From Perkinsus olseni (Eukaryota; Perkinsozoa; Perkinsida; Perkinsidae): a stretch of DNA of 31,007 nucleotides. Below, one piece after another: positions 9,005 through 18,707 of the stretch. The stretch spans positions 1-31,007 of the forward strand of contig JABANP010000584.1 of assembly GCA_013115135.1 (NCBI GenBank), read 5' to 3'. Within the stretch, counting starts at the first letter, position 1. Each line of letters begins with the position of its first letter. A program made the position numbers and the translations under genes. Below the pieces are notes generated by a model. The model did no database searches. It was not told where the DNA came from and worked only from the letters and a program-made list of their open reading frames with translations.

Positions 9005-9078
9005 ATGGTAATAGCGGAATTGGTAGAGCTCCCGGCTTGCATGACGATAGTCCCAGGTTCGAATCGGGGTAAGGGTAG
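9005..9078 (+). other. tRNA-like module of FB-1
   Basis: The A box TAGCGGAATTGG matches the consensus and the B box GGTTCGAATCG misses one base. The loop contains CTTGCAT, Ala-TGC-like. The acceptor halves do not pair. It may act as an internal polymerase III promoter; it is not a working tRNA gene. Confidence 0.45.
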
Positions 9079-9114
9079 ATGGTAATAGTGGAGCCGGCGG
9101 CGTAGCCTGCTGTA

Positions 9115-9162
9115 TACTTTTAGACATATGTGACGCCGCGGCGTCACATATGTCTAAAAGTA
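9115..9162. repeat. 48-bp perfect palindrome at the centre of FB-1
   Basis: Each 24-base half is the exact reverse complement of the other, starting TACTTTTAGACATATG and with axis CCG|CGG between 9138 and 9139. It can extrude as a cruciform with no loop. It sits just before the right iterated arm. Confidence 0.97.
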
Positions 9163-9430
9163 GCGTGGATGAAAATCACATGTACGAAAGGCTTGTACGA
9201 AAAGCCCTGGAAGAAAGAAGCGGAGTTAGAGCATGATTGGACGAAACGGCGTGGATGAAAGAATCATGTACTCAAGACCCGTGGACGAAAGAGGTGTGTA
9301 TGAATGAGGATGTACGGAAGTAACATGGACGAAACAAGCAGGATGAACCCTACCATGGACGAAACAATCGTGGACGAAACCTGCAATGTATGAAACAGCA
9401 ATGTATGAATGGAGGTTCCCCGCAATAGCC

Positions 9431-10617
9431 CGCCAGAGTACCAGAGCCACCAGGAGTAGGATACGGCGGGCGTTCTCAGAGCACCCTCGGACCACGAAGA
9501 GGGGATCGTCCATAAACGTGTTGAGGCGCAGCTCGTCGCTGGTGAACATCAGCTGAGCAAACCGTGCTGCCTGTGCCATCGTGCGACACCAAATGACCGG
9601 AGAGCTCGCCACTCCAAACATAAGCGTGTCGAATACCCAGTAGGAATCGGCGAAGAACACCACCTGAAATTTCAAGTCCTCCCGCCTTACTGGGATGAGC
9701 CTGAAGGCGGCTTCCACATCTATGCTGAATAACTCCATCGACAGGCACCCCTTCTCGTCCACGCTAGAGCCGCGGTCACAAAGGTCTAGAACATCGGACA
9801 CCACATCTTGCACCCGTGGAAGGAGAATGTGTTCGTCGCAAGTCACACACCGGTTAAGAGAGTTGGCGCGCGCGTCCGCTATAATACGGTACTTAACGGG
9901 ATCCGTATGCGGCTTCGGACGCAGACCCAGCTTAGTAAGGGCGACATCGGCGGAACCCACGTAGGAGGAGACCTCGTCCATTGACGAAAACCTGTGGCAG
10001 AACCCTTTCTGCTCCTCGGCTTCCAAGAGGCTCAGCGTAGTGTCCCGCAGGTCCTCAGCCGAGGCGTAGTTCGACAGGTCAGAGCCTTGAAATGAACGTA
10101 AATAATCTGCTATGTCGACGCCGTTAAGATCACCCTCGGTGATCTCGCTGAGCGAAGGTTCGGCATTGGCCTCGGAGCAGTGAGGAAAGACACACCGATA
10201 AGGAATGGCGCACTCGATACCTATCGAGGCGCCGGTAGACAACCAGGAGGGAACAGCATCGTCCACATCGTGAGCCTTCTGCTGCAGAATAGACCAGAGC
10301 CGACCGCGTAACGGCGAGGCGGCATGAGAAGGAAGTTTGTCGGCCTCGTCACCGCCACATTCCTCGACGATGATGGACCTTGCTTGCTCGACCACAGACT
10401 CAGATATCGGCGAAGGGGGCGATGAAGACAAGACATTTGATAGTTCAGTGAAATGGCATCGGACCAGCTTCTCCAACCTCAAACGAATATGCCGGAAGGC
10501 CACGCGACCATCCGGCATCAACTTGGTCGACTCATACGCTCGGCGGAGGCCACCGACACAGACTGCCGGGTTCCGCAAGAAGGGCGGATGAGGACTTGTA
10601 GAAGTGGTCGGCGGTAG
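9431..10617 (-). pseudogene. DIRS-B reverse transcriptase, 5' part, cut by FB-1
   Basis: The RT frame opens right after the gag stop (TGA at 10618-10620) and reads in the same frame as the gag C-terminal part. Counting from a TTG at 10578: KYRIIADARANSLNR (229-243), motif A Asp287 (FSIDVEAAF), motif B FGVASSPVIW (321-330), motif C FMDD (355-358, FMDD in place of the usual YxDD). After residue 385 the frame runs into FB-1 and ends at 9226. No good ATG begins the frame, so RT was probably made as a gag fusion through stop readthrough. The remaining thumb and RNase H lie at 8308-8464 and 7628-8305. Confidence 0.88.
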
Positions 10618-11003
10618 TCAGTTGCGGGCCAAAGCCTGTGGCTTTGGCGGAGCCATTCCGCTACGGGACGACGCAGCACCGGGTGGCTGTTGGTTGCCCG
10701 ACGCTCCCTGAACCGCTGGCGCGGGGACGGTAGCCTTGGTACACCCGAGCTCACCGCGAGGAAGCGAATGAGAACCCCTGCAACCCAGGCAGACGTGCTT
10801 CCTACCATTGGGGCAAGGTGTGCCATCCGGCACTGGGCAGGCCCCGGTCTGGTAGGCATAGCAGACCTCACGACGCCTACGACGAGCGCCTCTTGACGCT
10901 GCATCCTTCGCTGCCGCCGGGCCATTACCGTTGCCACTGGTGTTGTTGTTGTGGCTGTTGCTGACGTTGCTGGCGCCCCCCGAGGACTGAGCTGGGGGCC
11001 CCC
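10618..11003 (-). CDS. DIRS-B gag C-terminal part with Cys/His zinc-binding region (-1 frame)
   Basis: In this frame there is an Asn/Ser/Gly-rich linker, a five-Arg stretch, and a Cys/His cluster: CYAYQTGACP, PCPNGRK, HVCLGCRGSH, GELGC. This is a likely zinc-binding nucleic-acid-binding domain such as follows many gag proteins. The frame used upstream (from 11942) would read meaningless Thr/Arg-rich sequence here, so translation must change frame by -1 near 10994-11003. It ends in TGA at 10618 with the RT frame following in phase. Confidence 0.7.
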
Positions 11004-11942
11004 GGCCGCTAGATTACGTAAGACGCAGAGGTCGACGTGCTCTCGCCAAAATGCCGCGTCCTCAGCCGCCAAGGCGAGGGCCGTTCCCCAGCTACAGTCC
11101 GGCCTCTTGTAGCTGACCAACTTCGACGAGCGCAGTAAGTCGTCGGCACGATAGACCAGGCCCCAGTGCATCGGGAAGGTGTCGTGGAGGCGCTGGATTG
11201 TAGATGAGTATACCTCGTAATTGGCCAGGGACCCCTCCTTCAAAACCAGCATACCGAACTTGAAGACACGAAAAGAGTCGCGCCAGGCCTCATACGACGG
11301 CAGTCCTGGTTGGGACACCTTCTTGAACTCGCCGTCAGCATTCACAACCCAAGCGGACTGGCGGGCTTCGCGTAAACGATGCCTCTGGTTCGTTTGCCAG
11401 ACCTTGAAGTCGCAGTACGGGATGTCGTTGTCCAGAAGTCGAGATCTCAGGGCTGACAGTTGCTCTCGCGTTGGCAACCACTCAGAGTTGATGTTGCCGT
11501 ACACGCTAACAAATTCCGAGACCCTCTCGGAGTAGGTGGCCGGGGAGAGCAAGTCGAAAAACCCCTCGTCTGCTTCGTCCAGGAAGGTCGCCAGTCGCAG
11601 CCGCTTCGAAGCCACCGCTGTATCCCCGGGCTCTGCTCCCGAGCTCGCGCGGGACGTAGGGGAGATCTTCATGACAGGGGGGAGACCGCAGTGCTCCCTA
11701 CACATGTCGAAAAGCAGACCTATTCGAGCCTTCGGGACAGCTTTCAGATTGGACGCCTCCAGGAAGACTGCGACATCCCGGGGGTTAAGGAACCCGAGGT
11801 CGCTCACCAGAGAGATACCATCCTCCTTACCCGAGAGTTCGGAGCAGGCGGTCTTCCAGGAGGCCGCATCCACCCTCGCGTGATCCAAAAGAGGCGCGAT
11901 GGGGATATCCGCCTCCTTCAGACGAGACGGGAAGGGTGCCAT
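11004..11942 (-). CDS. DIRS-B gag-like protein, N-terminal part
   Basis: Begins with ATG at 11940-11942 and is open in this frame beyond 11004, but the meaningful product changes frame at the G5C5 run (10994-11003). There are about 313 residues with no enzyme motif, mostly helical; a block around REQLSALRSRL then VWQTNQRHRLREARQ. Position before RT on the same strand identifies it as gag. It shows no obvious similarity to the DIRS-A gag, so the two elements are different families. Confidence 0.65.
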
Positions 11943-12156
11943 TGAGCAAATTGAGCCAGCACGCTCACCAAACTAACAGATACACACGTACAATGGATGA
12001 CGCCGCTGGTCACTATAACGGACAGACAATGACAGATTACAGACCATATCAGTACGGAGCTAAGGTATAGCTAGGGGTCACTAGCCACCTGGGCGAGCGC
12101 GTCACGGACCAATGTTTGCACCACTCTACACTACACAAGTTTCGTGTAGGGTATCA
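11943..12156. other. DIRS-B 5' terminal region
   Basis: 214 bp between gag and the array junction, with no coding sense. It probably carries the element promoter and terminal repeat. TGCAAAC, identical to the other terminus, occurs inverted about 40 bases from the edge. Confidence 0.5.
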
Positions 12157-12282
12157 CTCAATTCGCAATACGCTCTCTGAGTAAGTTGGCAATTGCCTCC
12201 GCGAGCAAATGATTCTCTTTCGTTGGAGGAGCTCGAGATCTTTAGGGTCGGCGTCGCGTCCGCTTTACACTTGCTGAGACGG

Positions 12283-12364
12283 GTCAGTTTGGCCGAGTGG
12301 TCTAAGACGCCAAACTCAAGTTCTGGTGGAGAGATCCTCGTGGGTTCGAATCCCACAGCTGACA
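12283..12364 (+). tRNA. tRNA-Leu (CAA), copy C, with stem changes
   Basis: 82 nt. Two G-to-A changes against the other copies: one before the anticodon stem and one inside it (CCAAA against TCTGG, an A-C mismatch). Acceptor, A and B boxes are intact; anticodon CAA. It may be a weakened copy. Confidence 0.85.
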
Positions 12365-12416
12365 AGTAATAGTCTGTACTTATATTTCTGTTCTCCTTTT
12401 CTGGCGAAAGATATAC

Positions 12417-12489
12417 TACCAGCTCCTTGTTTCGATCAAGGGACCTTTGGGTTATGAGCCCAACACGCTATCCACTGCGCCAAGCTGCT
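12417..12489 (-). tRNA. Initiator tRNA-Met (CAT), copy C, with acceptor mismatch
   Basis: The anticodon arm and initiator T-loop GATCGAAAC are perfect. One change at the 3' end gives AGCTGGT, hence a G2-G71 mismatch in the acceptor stem. It may be impaired. Confidence 0.85.
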
Positions 12490-12566
12490 TTGACGGTATA
12501 ATATGCTTTTGGCACCCGTAAGGAGGTTGTTGCTAATAGTTCGAGTGTATGTCCAGCTGACGCCTA

Positions 12567-12632
12567 TGCACCGTCCGGGAATTGAACCCGGACCATCTGC
12601 TTGGAAGGCAGATATCCTAACCATTAGACCAA
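12567..12632 (-). pseudogene. tRNA-Gly (TCC), copy C, interrupted at its 5' end
   Basis: Identical to the other Gly copies from the 3' end through the D-arm, but the first six bases (GCACCG) are replaced by foreign purine-rich DNA. The acceptor can no longer pair. The missing 5' end is at 27507-27519. Confidence 0.93.
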
Positions 12633-12806
12633 GGGTGGGGGAAATCGAGAAAAGAGAGGTGGGAAAGAAGAAAAAGACGAAAAGAGGGGAAAGGAGAAGG
12701 GAAAAAGACGGGAAAAGGAGGAAGAAAGGAAGGAAGAAGGAAGAAAGGAGGGAAAGAGAAGAAAAGAGAGAAAAAAGAAGAAGAAAGAAAAAAGCCAAGA
12801 AGAGAC
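12633..12806 (+). repeat. Polypurine (G/A) tract, about 170 bp
   Basis: Almost only G and A on the plus strand, with about ten pyrimidines, in irregular GAAA, GGAA and AGG blocks. It begins exactly at the tRNA-Gly break. Any ORF read through it is low-complexity Lys/Glu/Arg or Phe/Ser/Leu and should not be taken as a gene. It could form triplex DNA and is a typical assembly or recombination trouble spot. Confidence 0.95.
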
Positions 12807-13682
12807 CATGCGCTGGGGTGTTTCAGCTCGACACGTCAACTTTCAGAAGACACCGTGCGCGATTGCGTTCAGAGTAGTGATTGATCTCGCGACCTCAAGC
12901 TACGCGCTGGAACTTGACAACGCAATTTCCGCAACTATCCTACCCTCAGTCGAGCACCTAGAATCCGTACGCGTAACACGATTTATAACTGTGAATTGAT
13001 GCTCGACTGCTCAACAGGAGTACTCATGTAGGAAAGCGGGGTACTGAGACCGTAACCGGAAAGACGCCCTTTCCATCGGTGAGCTGCAATAAATCGGAAG
13101 ATTAGTAGTTGAAGTACTTACCCAATAAAAATTTGGATTTCCCCCCCCCGGATTTTAAGCCGTGTATTCCTAAATTATTCGGCACATATTTCGAGGGACC
13201 CTCCGAGATCTCGGCACCCACTGAGAGTTGTGGTCTGAAACTTTGGGCTTATACTCGGTAGGGTACTAGAAGGTATCTCTATACAATTCGTTTCGCAACT
13301 CGTACCAGTTGGAGCTAGCGGCGAGAAAAACACGATATTCCAAATTCATCTGGAGGATTGTAGAGAAACGATTCTTTCCTTCGTAAGATTTCCGAAAGGA
13401 ATGAAGGGAAAAGATTGAGAAAATCGAGGAAAATTGGAATAAATAAGGAAATAATCTGCGCAAATAGCACTATACACAGGATGAAGTACAAGATAAGAGT
13501 ACTGCTAAAGCGAGTCCTTAACCTTCATCACATTGCCCCTCGCTAAGATGAACCTATATAAAGTTCGTGGCGAACAATCCAGGCAGGAATCATGACTTGA
13601 CCAGAACTCAACTCAATGCCTCCTTCGACACTGAGCAACACTTGCGGGTATGCGCGTCAGTGGTTATTCTCCGAATTGTAGT
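12807..13682. other. Region with no supported gene
   Basis: Moderately AT-rich, with a run of nine C at 13141-13149. Short frames on both strands look like chance. Confidence 0.5.
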
Positions 13683-14731
13683 CTACCTAGTCATTGTTTG
13701 CTTCTTGAGGAGGGACGAGGTCTTCCAAGCCCCAATATACAATGCGATCTTGCCAACGGCGTGAACGCTTCGACTCATCTTCCTATCCGGCTCGGCTTCA
13801 ACCGATTCAACCGAGTCGGTTGTCGCTGATACACTCACCTCAGGCTTTTTTATCCATCCGAGCGCTCCCATTGCAAGCCTTGAGACCTTTGAATGCGCGT
13901 CGTCTAGGGCCTCTTTGCGGTTCTTAAGAACCATTTTGTTAGCTGCAGTGCGATATCTGAAAACCATTCTGTTCAGGATCCTTGGTTACCGTCCTATACC
14001 CTACGAGTGAACCGCTCGCTGGTCGACGGTTTCGAGAGTAGGCAAAGAGAAATCGTCTCCCGTCGAACCTTCAATACCTGTCATTCACGGAACATTGTAT
14101 TCCATTATGGAATTCTCATGGCTGAACAGATATGCGGAGTATAGACTACCATCCGTCCCATCACCCTCCGTGTAACACCACCGATCTATGTCGGGCATCA
14201 TCTGTGTCATGTCGACTCCTTCCCACACTCTCAAGGGTAGCGACCTAACGAACAAGCTCATTCCAAAACCAGCTCGATTCGGTGATACACGATGCTGTTA
14301 CTCTCCAGACTGATCGATTGGGTCGACTTCTCCAGAGCTATGTCGACGCAGGAGTCTCTTCAGGGACATGCGCTTTGGCATCTCTCCAGTGAAGCCTGAA
14401 CTTACGAACTGAAGACGTCGAGTCAGACAACGTCCCGGGTGCGCCGCACCCCTGAAGCTTGAAGGCATACCATCGGCATCATGTCCATCCGGGATTCGTT
14501 CAGCTCACCCGAGATGATCTCGAAGAGTTCTCCCCATGGCACCATGTCCAGGTGTTTAATCATGCAATCAAAAGTTGAGTCGAGAATCTCGCAAGTGGCA
14601 ACGCCTCTCTCAACCAGCACTTGAAACAATCGGACTCGCGCAGCATACAATGCCTGTAAAATTGGATACGCAAAGCGCAATCGGCGTCCGCGAGGAATGT
14701 GCCACACACGCGAAAGCCTTGTAGAATGTTT

Positions 14732-14752
14732 ACTACAGACTTCGTCTTATGT
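14732..14752 (-). repeat. Inverted partial copy of the 44-bp minisatellite unit
   Basis: ACAGACTTCGTCTTATGT here is the reverse complement of the core of the units that follow, so this copy can pair with any of them as a hairpin. Confidence 0.9.
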
Positions 14753-14760
14753 TCGACAGT

Positions 14761-14933
14761 TCTGTAGTACACATAAGACGAAGTCTGTGGTGCACTTCTC
14801 TAGTTCTGTAGTACACATAAGACGAAGTCTGTGGTGCACTTCTCTAGTTCTGTAGTACACATAAGACGAAGTCTGTGGTGCACTTCTCTAGTTCTGTAGT
14901 ACACATAAGACGAAGTCTGTGGTGCACTTCTCT
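14761..14933 (+). repeat. Minisatellite: four tandem 44-bp units
   Basis: Units start at 14761, 14805, 14849 and 14893 and are practically identical; the last stops about three bases short. Each begins TCTGTAGTACACATAAG and contains a small hairpin AGAC-GAA-GTCT and GTGCAC. Near-identity implies recent amplification. Confidence 0.97.
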
Positions 14934-17900
14934 GTAGTGTCTTCGCAAGTATTCTTCAAAAGGCCCACCGAGTCACTCTCAAATCAACCACAGAATCATA
15001 TCGAGCTCTACCCGCCTTAGAAAAGCTTTTCTCCAGGCAGCTTCACGTCGTGACTTGAGCGGTCACAGCTGGTCACTCACACACCTTACCTTCGCGCAGT
15101 GTCTATGACGGACCTCTTCGCGCTTCTTGAGTGCCGCGAGCTGGAGCTCCGACTCCACATCTGGATGGTCGATCCGGCTTATGCTCTCCAGTGTCTCAAA
15201 GTGCGCATCGTACCTAAGATGAAGGCAAAAAGATCGACTGCTCGCAGTTCTCAAATCATGAAGAAGCTAAGTACTTTAGGCCCAGGATCCAACCATGAGG
15301 CCCTCACCGAAGGAGTGCCAGTGGGACCGAACAGAATATCACGCACATAGAATTACCCGATGGTAAACACGGCCGACTAGTGAAAGAGGAGCATATTCTC
15401 TCTTAATAGGAAAAATATACTCAGGCTGTTAAACCACGGACACTTAGCTCCATTGAAGAGTAGAAAGTCATATTAAAAAAGGATTCCTCTCTCGGAGGGA
15501 ACAATAACTTTTGGCGAAAGTTCCGCCACGTTTCGCCGCGAAACGTACTTCCTGCTCGATGCATCGCACGCCGACGAACATCGGTCAAGACTTGTCTGTA
15601 TTTCTGCTTCGTATCGCGTCACAGCCTCCTTCACTCTGAAGCGGAAGTTAAATTGATGACTCAGGCAAGAATGAGAGCCCTCACATCTCGTTGAAGACGA
15701 CTTGACTGGCCTTAGGAATGATGATGTCTCTCAGTCTCGAACAAATACCCTTCAACTTCCCAAGGCTCTCTGAGCGAAGTTTTCCGCCAGAATCGAGTAC
15801 CTTAGAAGCAAACAGCAGCAATGACCGCACGCTCTGAAACGCGAGGCTTCGCACCCCACTCGACCTACTGAGTCCGTGAAGGCCTGGAGATAGTGTGGGA
15901 GATTTCCTCCGATTTTCTGCTTAGCGGTGGCTCCCTCATCTTCGATGGCCGTTTGATACCTGGTATATAGCAAAAACCGCTGTTCGAGGTGAACAGAAAA
16001 GAAGCAGCGACACGCAGTAACAGCCCCTCCGCACGGCTTCAATGTGTCCGACTTCAGCGGACCCATAACCGCAAGCAGCGAGTCTGATCGTATGGACGCC
16101 TCATCTACGTCATTAGCAGATTCGAATGTCCATGGGAGACGCTGCAGCACCCTACTCGAAGGGCATGCTTTCGCATCATACCTGATTCTTCAATCGTTCC
16201 ACACCTTCTGAGCCATCTCGTTTCACCCACCTCTGTCTGTGTGCTGGCTTCACACCTTCTAGGTATTGTATCAAAGTCACTACACAGGCTACCAGAATTG
16301 ACTAAAAGGCAACCCAAAATAACGTATCATCGCAAGAGGATGCAGACGGCCGATAGACTCACCAGAGCTCCACGTATCTCCAGTTCCAGGCTCGGCGTCA
16401 CTTTCACCAACACATGATCACGTGGACATCCGGCCGTCGGCCCCACCTGAAAATGCGACCTCGGCATAATCTATTAATCTCATATGGGAGCTCCACAGGG
16501 TCCGACTGACACCAAGCTTCCCGGCTAAGCAGACGTCTGCCTCCACGGCACTCCATTGTGGATCACAACGGCATGGTGGGACACTAGATAGGAGTCCCAG
16601 CATGGGACTCAGACTGGGTTACATATGGTCACTCAGTTACTAGGATTGGTCACCTCACGGACCGTATGCGTCCGTTCAATAATACTAGTAGTATTATACT
16701 ACGGCTAAGCTGGAATCAGTAATGATCTTCGTTAGATAGTTCTCGAGATCAGCGATCTTCGATAACGACTCGGTTATAGGGCTTGAGAGCTCCCGAACCT
16801 GAATAGGGGGATGCAGAAGACCTATAAGTAACATGCATTCCACCACTTGATGTTTCAGTGGATTGGATGAGCGTAGAAGCTAGAGCGCTGGGAAACAGAA
16901 CAGCATCAACTCTCACCCGTTCTTGTAGCTGCCTCCTAACAAGAATGTGTTCCTTCCCGAGCCCATGTGAAACACATACCTCCTCAAGGACCTAAACGAA
17001 CGAACTTAATGCCCATCCATGAGGCTTATGGCTGCATGAAGCTAATCGTGCAGCACATCTCGCCCCTGGTACGTTGCATTCTCTACCCTCTCGTCCACTT
17101 AGATTCTCGAGCCGTCGGTACGAAATTTTCGTAACGAGAAGTACCAAGCGCCATGACAGATAAGTTTGGGGACGATGAAGTGAGATGAAAACCCTCCGAT
17201 TTCGGCTCGGATTTTTGTGCGATCAGCAGCATTGCTAGCCGTGAAGGTCCGCCAAAGTCCCGCTTTCTGATCTTCATGCCCGGCTTCTCACCTTCTTTCG
17301 TTCTACCTCGAACTCGTCCAGAGGCCGTTCGATCATGTCACTCATGGCCGCATCTATCTCGTTCATTCGTACTTGCCTACAAATCACCGAGAAATCATCT
17401 CGACAAACTGCATCTTCTTACCTCTCCGCCGCCTTAGCTCGCAGTGACTCGTTGAGCTTACTAACCTCCGCAGAATAGTATCTAAGCCCTCAGCTTCTAG
17501 GATGAAAGTATTGAAGAATGGAGTATTATACTCCAGCAGAGTGCAGAAGAGTCCATTCACAGTCTGCCTGTCCTCACTCTATTTCGGTCTTGCTATACCC
17601 TTCGAGTTTCTGCTGCTTCTGGATCCTGATCACATCATCGTTCGCGCTCACTAGCTGGGTTATCTGACGATCTACGGTCGCTCGGCTCTAAAGGCGCGCT
17701 CACTGACCATTGAATCGCTCAGGCATGTCATTTCTCCCAAGGTCTCTCGATAGAGTCGTATCAATTTATCACCTGCAATTCATCCGAACACTGAATCGGC
17801 CTTACCGAGTGAATCGATTTTCCAACTTCTACTAAAGAAGGCCTCGAGCTTCGTCCCCTTCGCACCGAGCGTGATACAGAGCCAACGCTACTGAGTCATT

Positions 17901-18707
17901 ACTACCCACTCATTATTCTGAGATTATCTACGCGTGGCCTGTGCGAACCCATCGGAGCGGCTCTCTCCCAGCCCGTACGGCTGGTTCATGTGAACACAGC
18001 CAAGGACGATCTGATCATCTCAGAACTGACCACTTTCCCTGGAGTGCCTGGCCAGATCCTTCAATTCACTCAGAACATTCTCTGGAGTGCCGGTGCCAGC
18101 TTCCTCGCCGGGCTTCAATCGTGATAAATGGTGGAAAAGCTCATCGATGGTGGAACGGAATCTAAGAGCAGTTGGAAATTTCACAACAAAATATTCAACC
18201 AAACCCAACCACAACCCGGCGAAGAATCACGCGAGAGACTCACCTTTGATCACCCTCGATCAAGCTGTCTACTAGTGTGTCGAATCTATCGTCCTGGTCG
18301 CGTGACTTCCTCGCTATGCCGATTATGTGACGCTCGAATTTGCTTTTGTGTGACATAATCTGCTTCAACCTCGGCTCGTACCACTGAATGGATGAGCGAT
18401 ATCATCCCCGACCAATCGAACAATCCCCTCGCCGACAGAGTGTCTGCAAATTTCAATCTCCTCAACATGCTCGAGTCTCCAAGCACGAAACTCCACTTCA
18501 CTGGAACTATTAATACGGGCCGGGAATGTCACCTCTGATCGGACCAAGCCTTTCCGCGTGGCATGCTTTCGCAGTCGATCATCGAGCTCGCAACTGAGCT
18601 CCTCGTTGCCCTGACCAAGCCAGTGGTGAGGACCATTTGCCTTGCGAAAGGCGGGTCGAAATTGGGTGCACCTTCCTCGCTGAGTTCTTGCTGTCGTCGA
18701 GGAGTAC

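Larger units (their letters stand above)
8465..9422. mobile_element. Foldback-type element FB-1 (958 bp) inside the DIRS-B reverse transcriptase
   Basis: Flanked by an 8-bp direct repeat, CAATAGCC at 8457-8464 and 9423-9430. Removing the insert and one repeat restores a continuous RT reading (LWRAIGIPFA), which proves the boundaries. The left arm (about 8478-8730) has many 15-bp units of the type TTCGTCCATnnnnnn; the right arm (9163-9410) has the same units inverted (GTGGACGAA and ATGTATGAA types). The ends are imperfect inverted repeats: GGGTGTACCGCGATTCG against CGGGGAACCTCCATTC. Between the arms lie a tRNA-like sequence and a long perfect palindrome. No transposase is encoded, so it is non-autonomous. 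An 8-bp duplication fits hAT, P or Merlin-type transposition, but I cannot assign a superfamily. Confidence 0.85.
5934..12156 (-). mobile_element. DIRS-like retrotransposon DIRS-B, about 6.2 kb, with an internal foldback insertion
   Basis: Genes read leftwards: gag, RT, RNase H, tyrosine recombinase. The edges come from array comparison: array sequence ends TAGGAC at 5933 and resumes CTCAATTCG at 12157, joined in copy D as TAGGACCTCAATTCG. The distance from Val B (5694) to Leu C (12283) exceeds the intact spacing (367) by 6,222, so insertion was precise and without target duplication, give or take one ambiguous C. TGCAAAC forms the left end and also occurs, inverted, about 40 bases inside the right end. 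This copy looks inactive: a 958-bp insertion splits the RT and at least one further frameshift is present. Confidence 0.88.
12157..12632. repeat. tRNA array unit, copy C (left part, broken in tRNA-Gly)
   Basis: Resumes at the DIRS-B edge, holds Leu and iMet, and breaks off inside tRNA-Gly after AGACCAA. The unit continues at 27507, 14.9 kb away. Confidence 0.95.
13683..18675 (-). other. Minus-strand exon-like blocks of one or more intron-rich genes, structure unresolved
   Basis: Several minus-strand stretches read as protein although no long frame exists: 13683-13967 (ends KIALYIGAWKTSSLLKKQ before a stop, a likely C terminus), 14423-14690 (VLVERGVATCEILDSTFD), 15063-15250 (LESISRIDHPDVESELQLA), 15800-16120 (LAVMGPLKSDTLKP; GGNLPHYLQAFTDSVG), 17083-17277, 18020-18200 (STIDELFHHLSRLKPGEEAG) and 18370-18675 (WRLEHVEEIEICRHSVGEG). 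They resemble the helical, charged style of the exons at 18708-23240 and may continue the gene that starts at 19230. I cannot fix exon limits or assign a function. The 44-bp minisatellite lies among them. Confidence 0.4.

Noticed and set aside
9695..12000. Plus-strand frames across DIRS-B gag and RT
   Set aside because: They are shadows of GC-rich minus-strand coding sequence and contain no recognisable motif.
12436..12798. Minus-strand frame with a Phe/Ser/Leu-rich tract and frames containing GLMVRISAFQADGPGSIPGR
   Set aside because: The tract is the polypurine run read backwards; the other motif is the well-known false translation of a tRNA-Gly gene.
12633..12806. The polypurine tract alone as an insertion between AGACCAA (12626) and AGACCAT (12804)
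   Set aside because: Sequence after 12806 does not continue tRNA-Gly, whereas sequence after 27513 does, so the longer block explains the data better.
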